Shown piece by piece: positions 24,022 through 36,649 of a stretch of DNA of 64,000 nt; the stretch's first letter is position 1; every line of letters begins with the position of its first letter. Made by a program: the position numbers and the translations under genes. The notes beneath the pieces were generated by a model, which searched no databases, had not been told where the DNA came from, and worked only from the letters and a program-made list of their open reading frames with translations. This DNA comes from Sarcocystis neurona. Its lineage: Eukaryota > Apicomplexa > Conoidasida > Eucoccidiorida > Sarcocystidae. The stretch spans positions 4,411,132 through 4,475,131 of the forward strand of contig KL647292.1 in NCBI GenBank assembly GCA_000727475.1, read 5' to 3'.

Positions 24022-25300
24022 ATGCATATGTGGAGGGCTACAGGAGGCCGGGGCTGCTGCTGCTGCTGCTGTCGTGCAGTGCATGCGCTAGAACAGTGTT
24101 TTTCTTTTAAAAGAGAACCGCAGCAGCGGTTTTCTTGCCTGGCGGGCGCGCTGCTGTGTCTGCGCCGCAGTTGCTGTCGGGACTCTACGACTTTGCATGT
24201 ATACAGAGACGCTTACCGGAGCGCACGTAGTTCCTGGCAGGTGTGTCTCACCCACGTATTGCTACGCGCATCACCATGCCTTTTCCTCTTTTGTTGCTTC
24301 ACACCAGCTCAACAGAACGCAAAAGAAGAGGGTGACTGTTCTCCTGTTGCTGAGACTGCTGCTGCTGCGGGTGTTGTCAATTCGTGCGGGCCCCCCGCTG
24401 CTGCTGCAGCTGCACAGAGGTCCCTTGGCCTGGACGCGATCTCCACTACTGTGGGGGCGCCCATCTGCAGTGATGGGGAAATAATAGACGAGGTTGCTAC
24501 CGCAACATGCGTCTGCTGTTGCTCGACGTCGGGCTGCTTTCGTACCGTCTCGCTACGACTCCTGGGCACCATCAAGTGCGGTGAGGACCTGTTTGTTGAG
24601 GCTGCGCCTCCCCGTGGATGCTGCTGCAGTGGTCTGGCTGAGCGCGCGCGTCTAACGTGACTCCGTGCAGCGGTGCATCTTCCGCGCGGCTTCGTGCCGC
24701 AGTGCTGCGCGCCTGCTGCTGCCTTCCGTGGGCCTCCTGCTGCTGCTGCCGCTCCTCGCTGGTGCTGTCACCTGCTGCTTTGCTCTTCTGAAAAGACAGA
24801 CTTGCTGCTTGTGCGGCTCTTGCTGCTGTTACTCCTGCTGATGTTGCTATGAATATTCCCCGTGCGACTGCTGTCTAGCGGTCTCCTGCGTCTAGTGACT
24901 ACTAGACGCAGGTTCTGCGTCGGCGATATGCCACCTACTGCGCAACGGGACGGGTCGTGGGTCCCTTCTATGTACGAAGAAGTGTCACCATCTGTCTGTC
25001 TCTCCCCCTGCGTCAGCAGAACGTTCCTCTCCCTTTTCCTGTCCAGGCTTCTTTTTGCCTGTGTATCCACAGACGTCTGAACTCATGCTTCTCTCCGCCC
25101 TCTCTCTCTAAATCAACAGCAGGAACAGATATGACTTGGGAGGAACTTTCTCTTATGCTTATTAATGGCGGCGACATGAGCCAAAATGTTGGCGCATGCA
25201 CCTGCGTGCTCCACACCGTTCGCACTCGCTGCTCAACAAAAGCACCCCCTCTTAAACATTCCACAAGTACACCCGAGTTTCTTCTCAATAGTATAAAACT
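24022..25300 (+). CDS. Weak candidate small gene, unrecognised
   Basis: A 212-codon frame (24,022-24,660) includes NAKEEGDCSPVAE, then a balanced-composition segment (LGLDAISTTVGAPICSDGE) after a possible acceptor (CAACAG at 24,311-24,316). A further open piece with TWEELSLMLINGGDMSQNV follows a strong polypyrimidine-AG near 25,122. The two could be exons of a small plus-strand gene, but the reverse strand at 24,309-24,575 is also open with an equally plausible composition. No domain is recognised. Treat as a hint only. Confidence 0.15.
24885..24912. repeat. Perfect 12-bp inverted repeat with 4-nt loop
   Basis: Arms CCTGCGTCTAGT and ACTAGACGCAGG pair perfectly around GACT. It lies in the intergenic region between the two convergent genes. 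It could form a stable hairpin in RNA of either strand; role unknown. Confidence 0.85.
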
Positions 25301-26560
25301 TTATCTATCTCTCTATACACGTACACATACACATATATATATATATAAATTACAAGTATGTATTTGTACTCTCGCAAAAAAGTAGAAGGTTGTATTTTTG
25401 CCTGTACACATGTATATATTACAAGTATGTGTATGTATTTACGCGAAAATATGCAAGCTTATATTTCTTCGTATACTCGTGAGTATATATATATATATAT
25501 GAGTATATATATATATGTATATATATATATGTATGTATATGTATGTATTACAGTTATCGTATGTAGTTTCGCAAAAATGCGGAAGTTTATGTTTCTGCAT
25601 ATACACGCATATACACATACGCGTACAAGTAGTACAATGACGTATGTATGTATTATCACAAAAACATTCGTCAATATGTATATGGTTTCGTGTATATATA
25701 TATATATATACGGTTGTGGACCCAGTAAGTGAAACTGGCATGCTGGGTGACCGGACTGATAGTTACGTATCCAGATTTAGACTTCAACACACTAACAAGT
25801 AAGAGTGTGTCTGGCAACAAGTATGGAAATATATATGGTAGTTTAGTGTATAAAAAAGGTAAAGAAGACGACATCCCTGCAGATATACCATATGTACAAA
25901 TATATGAGACAATACCAAATAGAGTGCGTGTTGACGCGTGCATGCATAAATATGCATGCACACAAACGCGTACATATAGATGCGTATATATACACTGTAA
26001 CATCATATATATATATATTTGTACTATAAGGGCATATATATATATATATGTAAATATGTGAGAGGGTGGACAGAGGCATATAGAGAAATGTACGTCGAGG
26101 TGTAGAGAGAGACATCAACAAACGTATATGGACAGGTGGACATACGGGTGTACACATATATTCATATATACATATATATATATATATGTAGACCCGTATA
26201 TCGGCTTTACCCGTGTGTAAGAAGATGTCCGTAGGGAGAGGCGGGTAACTCTATATTTCTGAAGCACTAATAGACACACACGTGCGCGCTCTACGAGGAA
26301 ACACATACACAGACACAGACGCGGATAGAGGGAGAAATGCAGCCACATACACACGCATGCGCGTCTCCTACGCAGCGACGTCCCTCTGCGGAGCCTGGCA
26401 GATATATACGAAGGTGCCTGCAGGGTTCGACGGCGTTTATACGTGTATAGGAAACTAACCTCCACATATATATACGAGACTACCTCTCAACACAGCGGTG
26501 TACACGCGCATGCAGAGGGCGAAGTAGGGCTAGAGACACACACCCACACACAGGAAGGCC
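25300..26560. repeat. AT microsatellite-rich segment
   Basis: Many (TA)n runs, mixed with GTATGTATG and ACACAT steps, at 25,330-25,350, 25,485-25,545, 25,695-25,715, 26,005-26,060 and 26,160-26,190. Open frames here are repeats of Tyr/Ile/Thr and are not genes. A non-repetitive island at 25,711-25,935 is treated separately. Confidence 0.85.
25711..25935. other. Non-repetitive AT-rich island inside the microsatellite segment
   Basis: About 225 bases without TA repeats. One plus-strand frame is open through the whole island (WVTGLIVTYPDLDF ... YKKGKEDDIPADIPYVQIYE), with ordinary, non-low-complexity composition. It looks like a fragment of a protein gene of AT-rich origin, for example an organelle-derived insertion, but I cannot match it to a named gene. 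Confidence 0.35.
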
Positions 26561-27171
26561 CGCTCATATACAGTTCATACGTGGGGAGAAAAACGTGAAG
26601 GAAATAACCTCCCCCAGGCTCCTGACAGGCAAGCTGAGGATATATCCTGAAATGGCTCGCAGCCAAGAGAAGTGTGTAGGCTCTGCTGCTTAGTCTTCAA
26701 CGCGACAGAGACGGCGGCGCCACACACGCAGACAGAGACACAAATAGAGAGAGACACCGGGAGACACGGCCCATTCTATGCGCATCAGCGCGTACGTATA
26801 TACGTGTGTACAACGGCACCCGGCTAACAAATCCAGATACATATATATTTCTGATGCGTGCAGAGTCGTGCAGGATATATGATGTATATCGGTGTCTGTA
26901 TATAAATAAATACGCAGCTGTCTCGGCAGCTGAGAGAGTTTGTCTGCTGCTGCAGGAGGAGGAAACTTCGGCCGTCATCCTTGCGCCCGCTTCGGTGTGG
27001 TGGGTGACGCGTCTCACTTCTCGAAGGTCGGCAGCGCCTGGCGGTCACGGCGACGGTTTCCAGCGCAGGCAAAAGACCCGCGCACAGACAAGTAGACGCA
27101 CAGGCAAAAAGAGGGAGAAGAAGAGAAACAGGACGGATACGACATAGGGGTTTGTCTGGCGATTTTGACTC
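26561..27171. other. Intergenic sequence, no gene seen
   Basis: Mixed-composition sequence with short open frames in several readings and no recognisable domain. It probably contains the 3' flank of the minus-strand flippase gene. Confidence 0.4.
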
Positions 27172-27606
27172 TCAGCAGCAAATACTGTTGTTGCGGACCC
27201 CCTGCTGCTGCTGCTGCTGCGGACCGGCTGCTGCTGCTACTGCACCACCCCACTGCAGCCTGGGCGTCTGCTGCGTAGCCTCGCTCCGGTTGCAGTGGGC
27301 ATCCGGGCTGCTGTTGCTGATGCAGGCGCCTCTGCTGCATTGCGTTCCGCCACTTCTCGGCGTCTTGGCAAGACGACGCAGTTCACGCGTCTCTCCTCTG
27401 CGCTGCTGCTGCTCCATCATCATCCGGAAAAACTTCTTCGTCTGCTTCCATTTCCTCCTCCTCTGCTTTCTCTCCACCTCCATTTCCTTTCTCCGTTCGT
27501 TCGTCAACTGCGCCTCCTCGCAGCTGCTGCTGGTGCTGCTGCTTCCGCTACTCCGACTTGGCGCTGTCGAAGGAAACGCTGGTCGAAGTCTGGAGCTCCA
27601 CATCAC
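27172..27606 (-). CDS. Possible further C-terminal exon: basic coiled-coil (uncertain)
   Basis: A 144-codon sense frame with a strongly charged heptad-like segment (EEAQLTNERRKEMEVERKQR, then KWKQTKKFFRMMMEQQQRR) ending at a stop at 27,172. The surrounding DNA has sense-CAG triplets, as in the exons of this gene. It could be the last exon of the flippase after alternative splicing, or chance. Confidence 0.25.
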   Translation of the reverse strand: MMWSSRLRPAFPSTAPSRSSGSSSTSSSCEEAQLTNERRKEMEVERKQRRRKWKQTKKFFRMMMEQQQRRGETRELRRLAKTPRSGGTQCSRGACISNSSPDAHCNRSEATQQTPRLQWGGAVAAAAGPQQQQQQGVRNNSICC

Positions 27607-27837
27607 GCGCCTGCATCTCCTCCTGCTTTTATTCTGTCCTCCGACGTTGCTGCTTCTGTTGCTGTCGCTGCTGTTCCAGACGCTGCTGTTGTTGGGGTGG
27701 CAGCTGCTCCTGTTGCAGCTGCTCCCGTTTCAGCTGCTCCTGTTGCAGCTGTTTCTTGTTGCCGCTGCTTCTGCTACTGTTGCTCCCGTTGCTGCTGCTG
27801 ACTGCCACGGCTTCTGCCGCTGCTGCTCCTGTTGCTG

Positions 27838-28143
27838 TCACTCCTGTTGGTGCTTTTCATGCTTCTGCTCATGCTGCTGCTGCTGCTCTTGCTGCTGCTG
27901 CTGCTCTTGCTGCTGCTGCTGCTGTTGCAAGTGCTCCTCTTGCTGGTGCTCTTGTTGCTGTTGCTGCTGGTCCTGCTGCTGTTGCTTCTGTTGCTCCGCT
28001 TCCTGCTGCTGCTGTTGCTGCTGCAGCGGCCGGCTGGCAGCAATTGCAGCAAACCTCGTGCTCAGCAAATCGCCAGCTCGGTCCAGCCGCAGCAACTGAG
28101 CGAAAGCCGGGTCTGCTTCGCTGAACGCAGACCCGCGTGTGGA
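27838..28143 (-). CDS. P4-ATPase exon 19: GFAFS-like motif and poly-Gln tail
   Basis: 102 codons with TGA at 27,838-27,840: [20 protein letters not shown], then Gln-rich repeat with Glu and His. RG-AFS resembles the conserved RGFAFS/TGFAFS motif in P4 C-tails, which supports this as a true C-terminal exon. Acceptor TCTGCAG|TCCACA, phase 0. A weak donor just before the stop (GA|GTGACA) could extend the tail into 27,172-27,606. Confidence 0.75.
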   Translation of the reverse strand, partial: STRGSAFSEADPAFAQLLRLDRAGDLLSTRFAAIAASRPLQQQQQQQEAEQQKQQQQDQQQQQQEHQQEEHLQQQQQQQEQQQQQEQQQQHEQKHEKHQQE

Positions 28144-31100
28144 CTGCAGACTGCGTAGCGGCGGCCCCTGCGTCGTCACACAAGCGAGCGTTCCGTTAGG
28201 CACCAGGATTCACGAGCAGCTTGCATATATACATCGGAGAAGAGACGAGAAGATACAGGCGTACACACACAAATTTCTTTGTCCTCCCTTTCTTCCTACA
28301 TGTATGCGTGGAAGTGCTTCTCCTTCCATCCTTCCACACATACATATATATATATATACATACGTATATATGGCTTCCTCTCTGTGTAAGGGTCTCTCAC
28401 AATCTGTCTCCTTATATATATCTATATACCCGTATACGTCCACACGCGTGGACTCACACATATACAGGCCTACATTTAATTTATATACATGTACAAAATG
28501 CGCGTGGCTTTCTGTCTTCCTCTCTCCGTCCCCTCTGGTCCCTTGCTCTCTATATAAATATATATATATATATATATAGACTCGTCTACACACATGTACG
28601 TAGAAGTACGTATGCAGGCCAAAAAAGGGCCAAGGGCGCGCCGTGGAGAGACTCACGCGGGGTCGCGTTCAGAGAGGGGGGGCGACTCAGAGGCAGACGC
28701 GCTGTGACCCACGGATGAAGGAAATTTGCTGAAATGCAAAACCCTCTTCTTTCTGTACAGCCGCACCCCTGGGAATGCATGCACGTTTGCTTCTCTGTTC
28801 CCACTTATTATCACATCTTCAGGGTGGTCGAAATGCTGCACTTCAAGGTGCTGCATCTCTCGGCGTCGCAACGATAGTCGCTTCTCCACGTACATTTATC
28901 CCCCCCAACTCCCTCCCCAGCCACATGATATATATACACATATAGGACCTAGACGGATACACTATACATATACATTGTATGTGTATGGATTTGTTATATA
29001 TATATATATATATAAATATAACAGTAGACGGATAGACTATATATATATTATATGCGCATGAGTGCATATATATATATATATGTATATAACAAGCATACGG
29101 ATAGACTACTCTCTCTCTGTATATAGACATATATGTATATATACATGTACGCATACATATATATGTATATATATATATATATCTTCTTCCGTTGTGCATG
29201 ACGTTGCCGACACATATATATATATATATATACATATACACACATATATATATATATATGTATATACAGCCGTGTATATACATCTTACACGAGCGTGAAT
29301 ACAAATATATATGTTTACATTTATATGTATATGTATCAAGCATACGGATAGACTATATATACACATATGTATACGCACACGTAGACTTGTGTGTTCTCGG
29401 TATATATATATATATATATATACTTCTGCTGTGCGTGATGTTGCCGACATATACATATATATATGTCGGTTAGTACCTGCAGACATGTAGAGGTGCGTAC
29501 ATATAAGTGGTGGCTGGTATGCATGCATGCAGGAGACTCGCTAGCCAAATAAGACTGCTGCAAGGAGAGATGTGCTGGCGGAGAGAAATGTTACCTCTGC
29601 AGAGAGAGAAGCGTCAACAGCGGGAGGTGCTACCAATTTTACCCGCCGTCCGGAGCGCGGTGCCTGAGCAGCGTAGGAAGCCCGTCTCGCCATCTGCATG
29701 CGCACGCCGGTGCCGCGTCGTTGCTGCTGCTGCTGCCAAGTCAAATCTTCGTCAGAGAAACTTGCGAACGCCGAGGAGGGCCGGGCCACCAGTTCCCTGG
29801 TGGCGCTGCGGGCCCTTGACAGCCGGTCGCTGGCTTCCTCTGCAATCCACGGCGCCGCCTCCTCATGCGGCCTCTCCTCTTTCCGCAGCAGTGTCGCGGC
29901 GCGCGCTGCTTTCTTCGTGCGACGAGGAGAAAACGCCTCCGGAGGACCGGCAGCAGCAGCAACGTCGACCATACCTACCGGCGGCGGTGGCCTTCCTGCT
30001 GCTGCTGCTGCAGCTTCCTCCTCCTCCTCCTCGTCCTCCGCTCTGCCAGCAGCTCTTGCTGCTCTGCTCCAGCGATCCCTCTGTTGCCTCCGCTGCTCTG
30101 CTGCTGCTGCCTTCGCGACACCCTGCAACGCCTTCCGCAGTGGCTCTCGGTTGTCGTTGTATTCCTGCGCGCAGCAGCAGGCAGCAACGGGGAGATTAGA
30201 GAAACTAGGAAAGGCACACCGCAGAGCTAGATTAGTCGCCAAGGCGAAGAATATAGCAGGTGGTTCTCGGAGGGCAGCTGCGCAAAATATAGGGGAGAAA
30301 AGCGAACCGTCTTCCACGTGTACGACAAGTTACTACGTTCGCGGGCAGCACAACCGTCACCAGGGAAAGCTCCACGGGGAGAAGACGCAGCCGGGGAGAA
30401 GACAACAGCAGCATGACAGTGGGCAAGGAAAAGCAAAAGGACGACGAAGTGAAAGTAGAAGAACAACGAAACGGTCCAGAGATGATATAAAAGACCCCAA
30501 AAGAGGCGGAGAAACGAAACATGAAAGGATCAAAAGACGAGGCACAGATCCCTCTGATGTTCTGCTGCGACTGCATGCCGCCATGGGAAGCAGCGCATAT
30601 GGATTCTACGGCAACGAATTGTTACGATACGAACGGACATCCCCTCGCCTGGTGCTGCGTTATTTGCTGCTGCTGTCGCGCGCAGTGCTGCTGCCTCTTT
30701 TGGGCCGTGTGACCACGTGCTGCACTGCGCTGCTCCTGCGGCTCCACATCCGCCTTTGCTGCTCTTCCTGCTGTCCGCGGGCTCGTGTTGCTGCCGTTCG
30801 TGCAACTCCTCTGCGGGCTAGAGTGACAGTCGCCGTTTTGCTTTCCCTACTGCTTCTTCGTTTTCTACGTTGCGTTCCTATGTCTCCTTTTCTTCGCGAT
30901 GTCCTCCTGCTCCTTCTCTCGTGCTGCTGCTACAGCAATAGCACCTGCGCTCGCACACTGCTGCTTGGTTGCTGTGGTCGCACTTGGCGCCGCAACAAGG
31001 TAGGATTGCTTCGTCTGCTCTCTCCTTTCCTGTAGGACCTGTTGCTGCTGTGCAACTTCTTCGCTGCTGCAGCGAGCTCCTGCTTCTCTATCTGATGTTG

Positions 31101-34100
31101 CCGCCGCTGCTGCACTGGTGCTCCAGACGCAGTGCCATTGCTCGGCAGTTCTCGATGGGGGTCGGCTGCTCCTCCTGCTGCTGCTGCTGTTGCGACGGTG
31201 GCTTTGGTGGGGAACCTGTGCTGCTGCAGCAGCAGGAACAGCAGCCAGGCAGCATATGTAGACTGTGAGTGTATTCGTACCAGCTGCTGGACGATATGAT
31301 AGAGCTGCGGCCGGCAGCTGAGACGCCAAGCCTTGACGAGCCAGTCCCTTCCTAGACAGAGAGTTGGTGCGGCAGCAAGAGAAACGAAGGTTGCTGCTGC
31401 TGCGTCCCCGAACAAAACGAAGACGCAGCCGAGCACCGTCCCTGCAAATTTGGGCCAGCTAGAAAATAGGAAGACGAAGAGCAAACAGGCCAGCAGGCTG
31501 CGCAACAGCAAAAGCACCCAACAGCAAAATATGCCCTGCAAAGAACATGCAGCAGCTACAGACAAACGGAATGCGGCGAGCAGTGGCGCAGGCTCTGCTG
31601 GTCGAAGGCACACAGGCTGGACAGAGACACAGCAGGAGCGAGACACAGAAAGAGGCAGAGACACAGACAGGCAGAAAAAACAAAAAAACAGCAGGACACT
31701 CTCTCCAAATGCGAAGCAGCCAGTAAAAGAGTCTCCCCCAGAAAACAAATGCATGCAGTCAACCGTCCTTCATAGTCTCCATCTAAAACGATACCCACAC
31801 CTTCACACAATGTGACTTCCATTCACACATATACATATATATATATATTTATATATATACATATATATTTATATATATACATATATATTTATATATATAT
31901 ATACACGTATATGTGTATTCTTCTATATGCGGCCACAAGCATTATATATATATGCATACATATCACGCCAGTGACTCGTATGTGTGTGTGTGTGTGGGTG
32001 TGTATGTATGTATGTATTTAGCTATACACATACACATACACATATCGCTTTCATATATATATTGATTTATATACATGTATATATATATATATGCACTTTT
32101 GTATATATCCGTGGAGGACATACCATTCACGCATATATGCATATATATACGTATATATACGTATATAGATACTCGCAGCCGTTCATATACTACAAACATA
32201 TACACGTGTACGTTTCTCCGTCGAAGATGCATGGTCCTTTTCGTAGTCTTCTCTTCCTTTCTCTTTCTCTGTGTACATTTATATGCGTACACGTACGCCC
32301 ACTGAACAATGCAGGAGAAGCGGCAGCGGAATGCCCGAGGCATTCTCCACAGACGTACTGTCGACGCATGCACACACCCACAAATACATCGCTGTCACCG
32401 CACAGCAAGCGACCACACGTAAACTTGTATATTCGTACCCATGTATACACATTTACACATATATATAATACATGTACGAACAGATACATACACATATCTA
32501 TCCACATATATGTGAAGAGACATATATATATAAGCCTGTATGCGTGCACTTGGCTGCTTTCTCTCTTTATAAGCTCGGGAGCACCAATGAAGTTCGGATC
32601 TTCACCAAGTCACGCACAGACTCCTACCACTCTCTCTCTACCCACACATACATATATATGTGTAGATGTACGCAAGAAGAAATTATTCAGTTCTACATAT
32701 TTCCACATATATATATATATATATATTTACGTATATGTAGGTAAATAGTCGAGATATATATATATATATATATATATACAGGTATACAAAAACATATATA
32801 TAGAGAAAGAGAGGGTCAGGGATACACATACAGAGACATAAAGAGCAAGTTGTAGACGAACAGTTACATACTCAATCCTTATTACCTAGTATATATGTAT
32901 ATATACATATATATATACACATATATATATAGACACTCAAGAAGCAAATATCTACGTGTACATTTCTTTCTCTCTCCACATATATATATATGTAGGTAAA
33001 GAATCGACGCATATATTTACATACATATATATATGTATACATACATATATATATATATATGGAGAGAGAGAGAGATAATTAATATGGTGTAGATATACAG
33101 CTGTCCAGACGATCGCTTACTCTCTAATTATATAGATATACGTAAGTATTTGAATAGGGTTGGTACACGAAAGTATACGGCTTCTGTACGTGTAGATATG
33201 TGTCTGTGGAGAAGTATCGGTATTTGCTGCATGGTAGGTAGGGCCTGGTGGTTCGACGGTAGTTTTGCGTGCAGCAGTATATGTGGCGGCGGTTGGGAGA
33301 TGAAGAGAAGAAGACAGATGGACAAGGCCCACATAAAGAAGTCGAAGGAGAACGGATGGCGCACCTGACAAAGAATCCGAGCCAAATAACCGAATTAACG
33401 TAGTAGCTCTCCAGTAGTACCTTCACGTTGACTACCACCATGTTGATAACGAAAATAAGCAACCCTACCATCCACAAGTCCAGTGTCTGCAAACAAGCCA
33501 ACAAGAGCAACCCACCACCCACAGCAGCAGGTATCGCAGCTGCAACAGCAGCACCAGTGGCAGCCGAAGCGCAGCAGCACGCGGGTGTGCGCACAGGGAA
33601 GCAGCAAAATCAACGGCAACAGTAGCACCAGCAGCAGCGGCAGCAGCAGGGGCAACAGCAGACACAGCAGCACGTCCCTCCGCAGGACGCAGCAGCAAGG
33701 ATGTAGCGGCGCTCAATGCAGACGACGGCAGCAGCGAAGCAGCCGCATTCGGCAGCAGGCAGAGGACGAGGAGGATAAGCAGCAACAGCGAGTCACACCA
33801 GCACTGCAGTAGCACAGATGATCAGCAGCAGCCGCAGCGAAACCGACAGCAGCGTCAGCAGCAGCAGACGCGCGCAGCCACGTGTGGGGCCCTAGCAGCT
33901 CCACTACTCTGCAAAGAGGCGGCCTCCAACAGCGTTGTCCAAGTTGGGCAGCAGCAGCAGCAGTCGCAGAAGCAGGACTCGTGCACCTCTTTGGCGCCAC
34001 CCGTTCAAGGTGGAAGATGCTTTGCCGTGCCGCTGCAGTTCTGCTGCTGCAGTTCTGCTGCTGCAGTTCTGCTGCTGTTCGAATCTCACTCTACGCTGCA

Positions 34101-36616
34101 AGCATAGACGTCTAGAACATTACTGCGCAGCATCGACGACCCCGGGTTAGGACAGGTAAGAGTCTTTCTCTTCCTTTGCGTCCTCACCTTTTCTTCTTCT
34201 GCTGCGTCTCCTCCTTGTCACAGGTACTTTCCGTCTCTCTTTTCTTTCTCTTTGGCCCTCTGCGTGTATGTCTGTCTTTCTTTCTCTCGCCTTTCGGAAA
34301 ATTCACACCTTCTGTACTGTCGCCTACCTGTGCTGTCACATGCTTTCTGTTCCTCTACGGAGAGTCAGAAAAGTTCACATGAAGATATATTATACACGGC
34401 TGTGTACTTCTGTAGATACACCAGCATACATCCTCGTGAGTGCGCACGAATACATATATATATATATATGTCGATAAGTAGATACAGAGATACAAGCACA
34501 GACACTGCTGAGTACTCCTCTCTCTCCATCTATACACATATATACATATATATGTATAAGGATAGACGTCTCTGTACATACAGATGTATATACAATGTAT
34601 CTATATCACTGAGTAGGCATATATGCATACATTCCATATACATATACGTATGCGTATGTACTGTGCGTATGCTTCAGGGTACATATACACATATATATAT
34701 GTATATGGGGTTTATATACTACATCTGCATGACCAGAGTTACAGATAGGTATGGACCAAAGAGGGAACTGGGGCGCGGCGTCCTTGCTTTCTGTCTCACG
34801 CGTGAGATGCAGCGGCAGATGCGCAGAAGACGACGATGAAGCGGAGGAGATTAGAAAGGAGAGTAAAGCGAAGAAGAAGGCGCACGTAATGTAGAGAGAA
34901 AAAAAGTGGGCGTCTTTGAATTCAGAGAAGGAAGAAAAACGCGTACCTGTCCTGTGGTCGTGGGGACAGCGAAGAACCCAAAGGCAAGAGTTGGGACTGC
35001 AAATATGACCGCTGCATGCCATATACCGTTGAGCGTCCACATGCAGAAGATCTTTGTATTCAAATAAAGATCACCGGGGCCCGCTGCGTAAAGCTGAGGA
35101 AATTTTAACGAAAGGCGGCGGTCCACATCTTGATCGAAAACTCCGTACAGCGTTATGGGGATCTGCGCGAGCGGAAGAAAGGGCGGGGAAGGAGAAGAAG
35201 CAAAAGGAAAACGAGGAGAAGGGATAAGAGAGAGAAAGTCCAAAAAGAAGGAAATTGCTTTTGTCCACTCAGTCACCAGCGAGACACAGAGACACACAAC
35301 TGCGCAGATCGCAAAGAAAGCGAGACAGGGAGACGGAGACGGAAGAGAAGGCAGAAAAGGAGGGACGCGGAAGAGAGAGACAGAGGGAGACACACGGAGA
35401 CGGAAGAAGAGAAATACTAGAGAGACAGAGGAAGAAAAGCCGCCAAAGAGGGAAGTGAGAGACGGAGAGGAAGACGAAAAAAGAAGGGAGACGAAGAAAC
35501 GGAAATCGGCAGAAAAAGACAAATAACGGGAGGGGGCGGGGAAGGCGCGCGAAGAAAGAACGGGGGGGATGACAGGGAAAGTACGGAAGACAGAGAAGTG
35601 CGAAGATGAGGGGGGGAACACGGGAAGGAAAAGGGGGAGCTGAAGAAGTGCAGGAAATTCAAAAAGGCGGAGTTGTGGGGCGACGGGAGACGGGGAGACA
35701 GACACCGGAGAGAAACGAGACAGGAGAAAACCAGCGAAGAGAGAAACGCCGGAGATAAAGATGCCAGCGGAGAAGCGAAGGAAAAGATGGATGGAGCAGA
35801 CCAACTTTCTCGCAGGGGGAGAAGGGACGAAAACGGCAAAGTCTGGAGAAATGAGAGCAGGTCAGCAGTTACACGAATCTCCACAGACACGCGTACACGC
35901 ATACTACAAGGGGGAGGAGAGGAGGCGAAAGGCCTGCGCGCGGCAGTGCCTTGCCTGCTGGTTGTGTTTCTACATCAAGCAAAAGAAGAGGGGAAGAAGA
36001 GGGGAAGAAGAGGGGAAAAGGAGGCTGAGAAAAGTGGAAAGTACGAAAGGCAGAAAGAGAAAGGAAACGGAGAGACGAGAGAGGCAACGCGATGCAGGAG
36101 GGCGGTGACCACCACGGACACCCGAGACGCCGGGGGGTGTACGTACACCAGGGAGTGACGGGGGGGGGGGCAGCACGATCAAAATTGAAACGTTAGAGAG
36201 GACGGACTTTACACGAAGAGATATAACTTTGAGGAAATGAATATATCAAAACCCACCTTGTTATATAGATGCAGGTAGGTAGATAGGTGGGTAGATAGAT
36301 ACATAGGTGGGCCGATAGACAGATAGAATTTGGTAGACATATATATAGAGGTAGAGGGAGACGGAGACACAGAGACAGATAGGCAGAATGGTACACCTAG
36401 ACACAGAAAGATATAAAAGACACGAAAAGAGATACGTAGAGAAGTTCTGAGATGCATACACCCCACCTACACACGGTACCGAGACGCCAGCTCCTTCATA
36501 TACGTATACATTGTACAGGTAAGTCAGCTCATTCATATATACATATGTGTAAATACCCCTTCATATACATACATACATATATATATACACGATACAGGCA
36601 CGCCAGCGGATTTACG

Positions 36617-36649
<33 letters not shown>

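Noticed and set aside
27152..28124. Plus-strand Leu/Cys/Ala frames over the flippase 3' end
   Set aside because: They are antisense readings of CAG repeats; the minus-strand frame carries the conserved RG-AFS motif and phase-matched splice sites.
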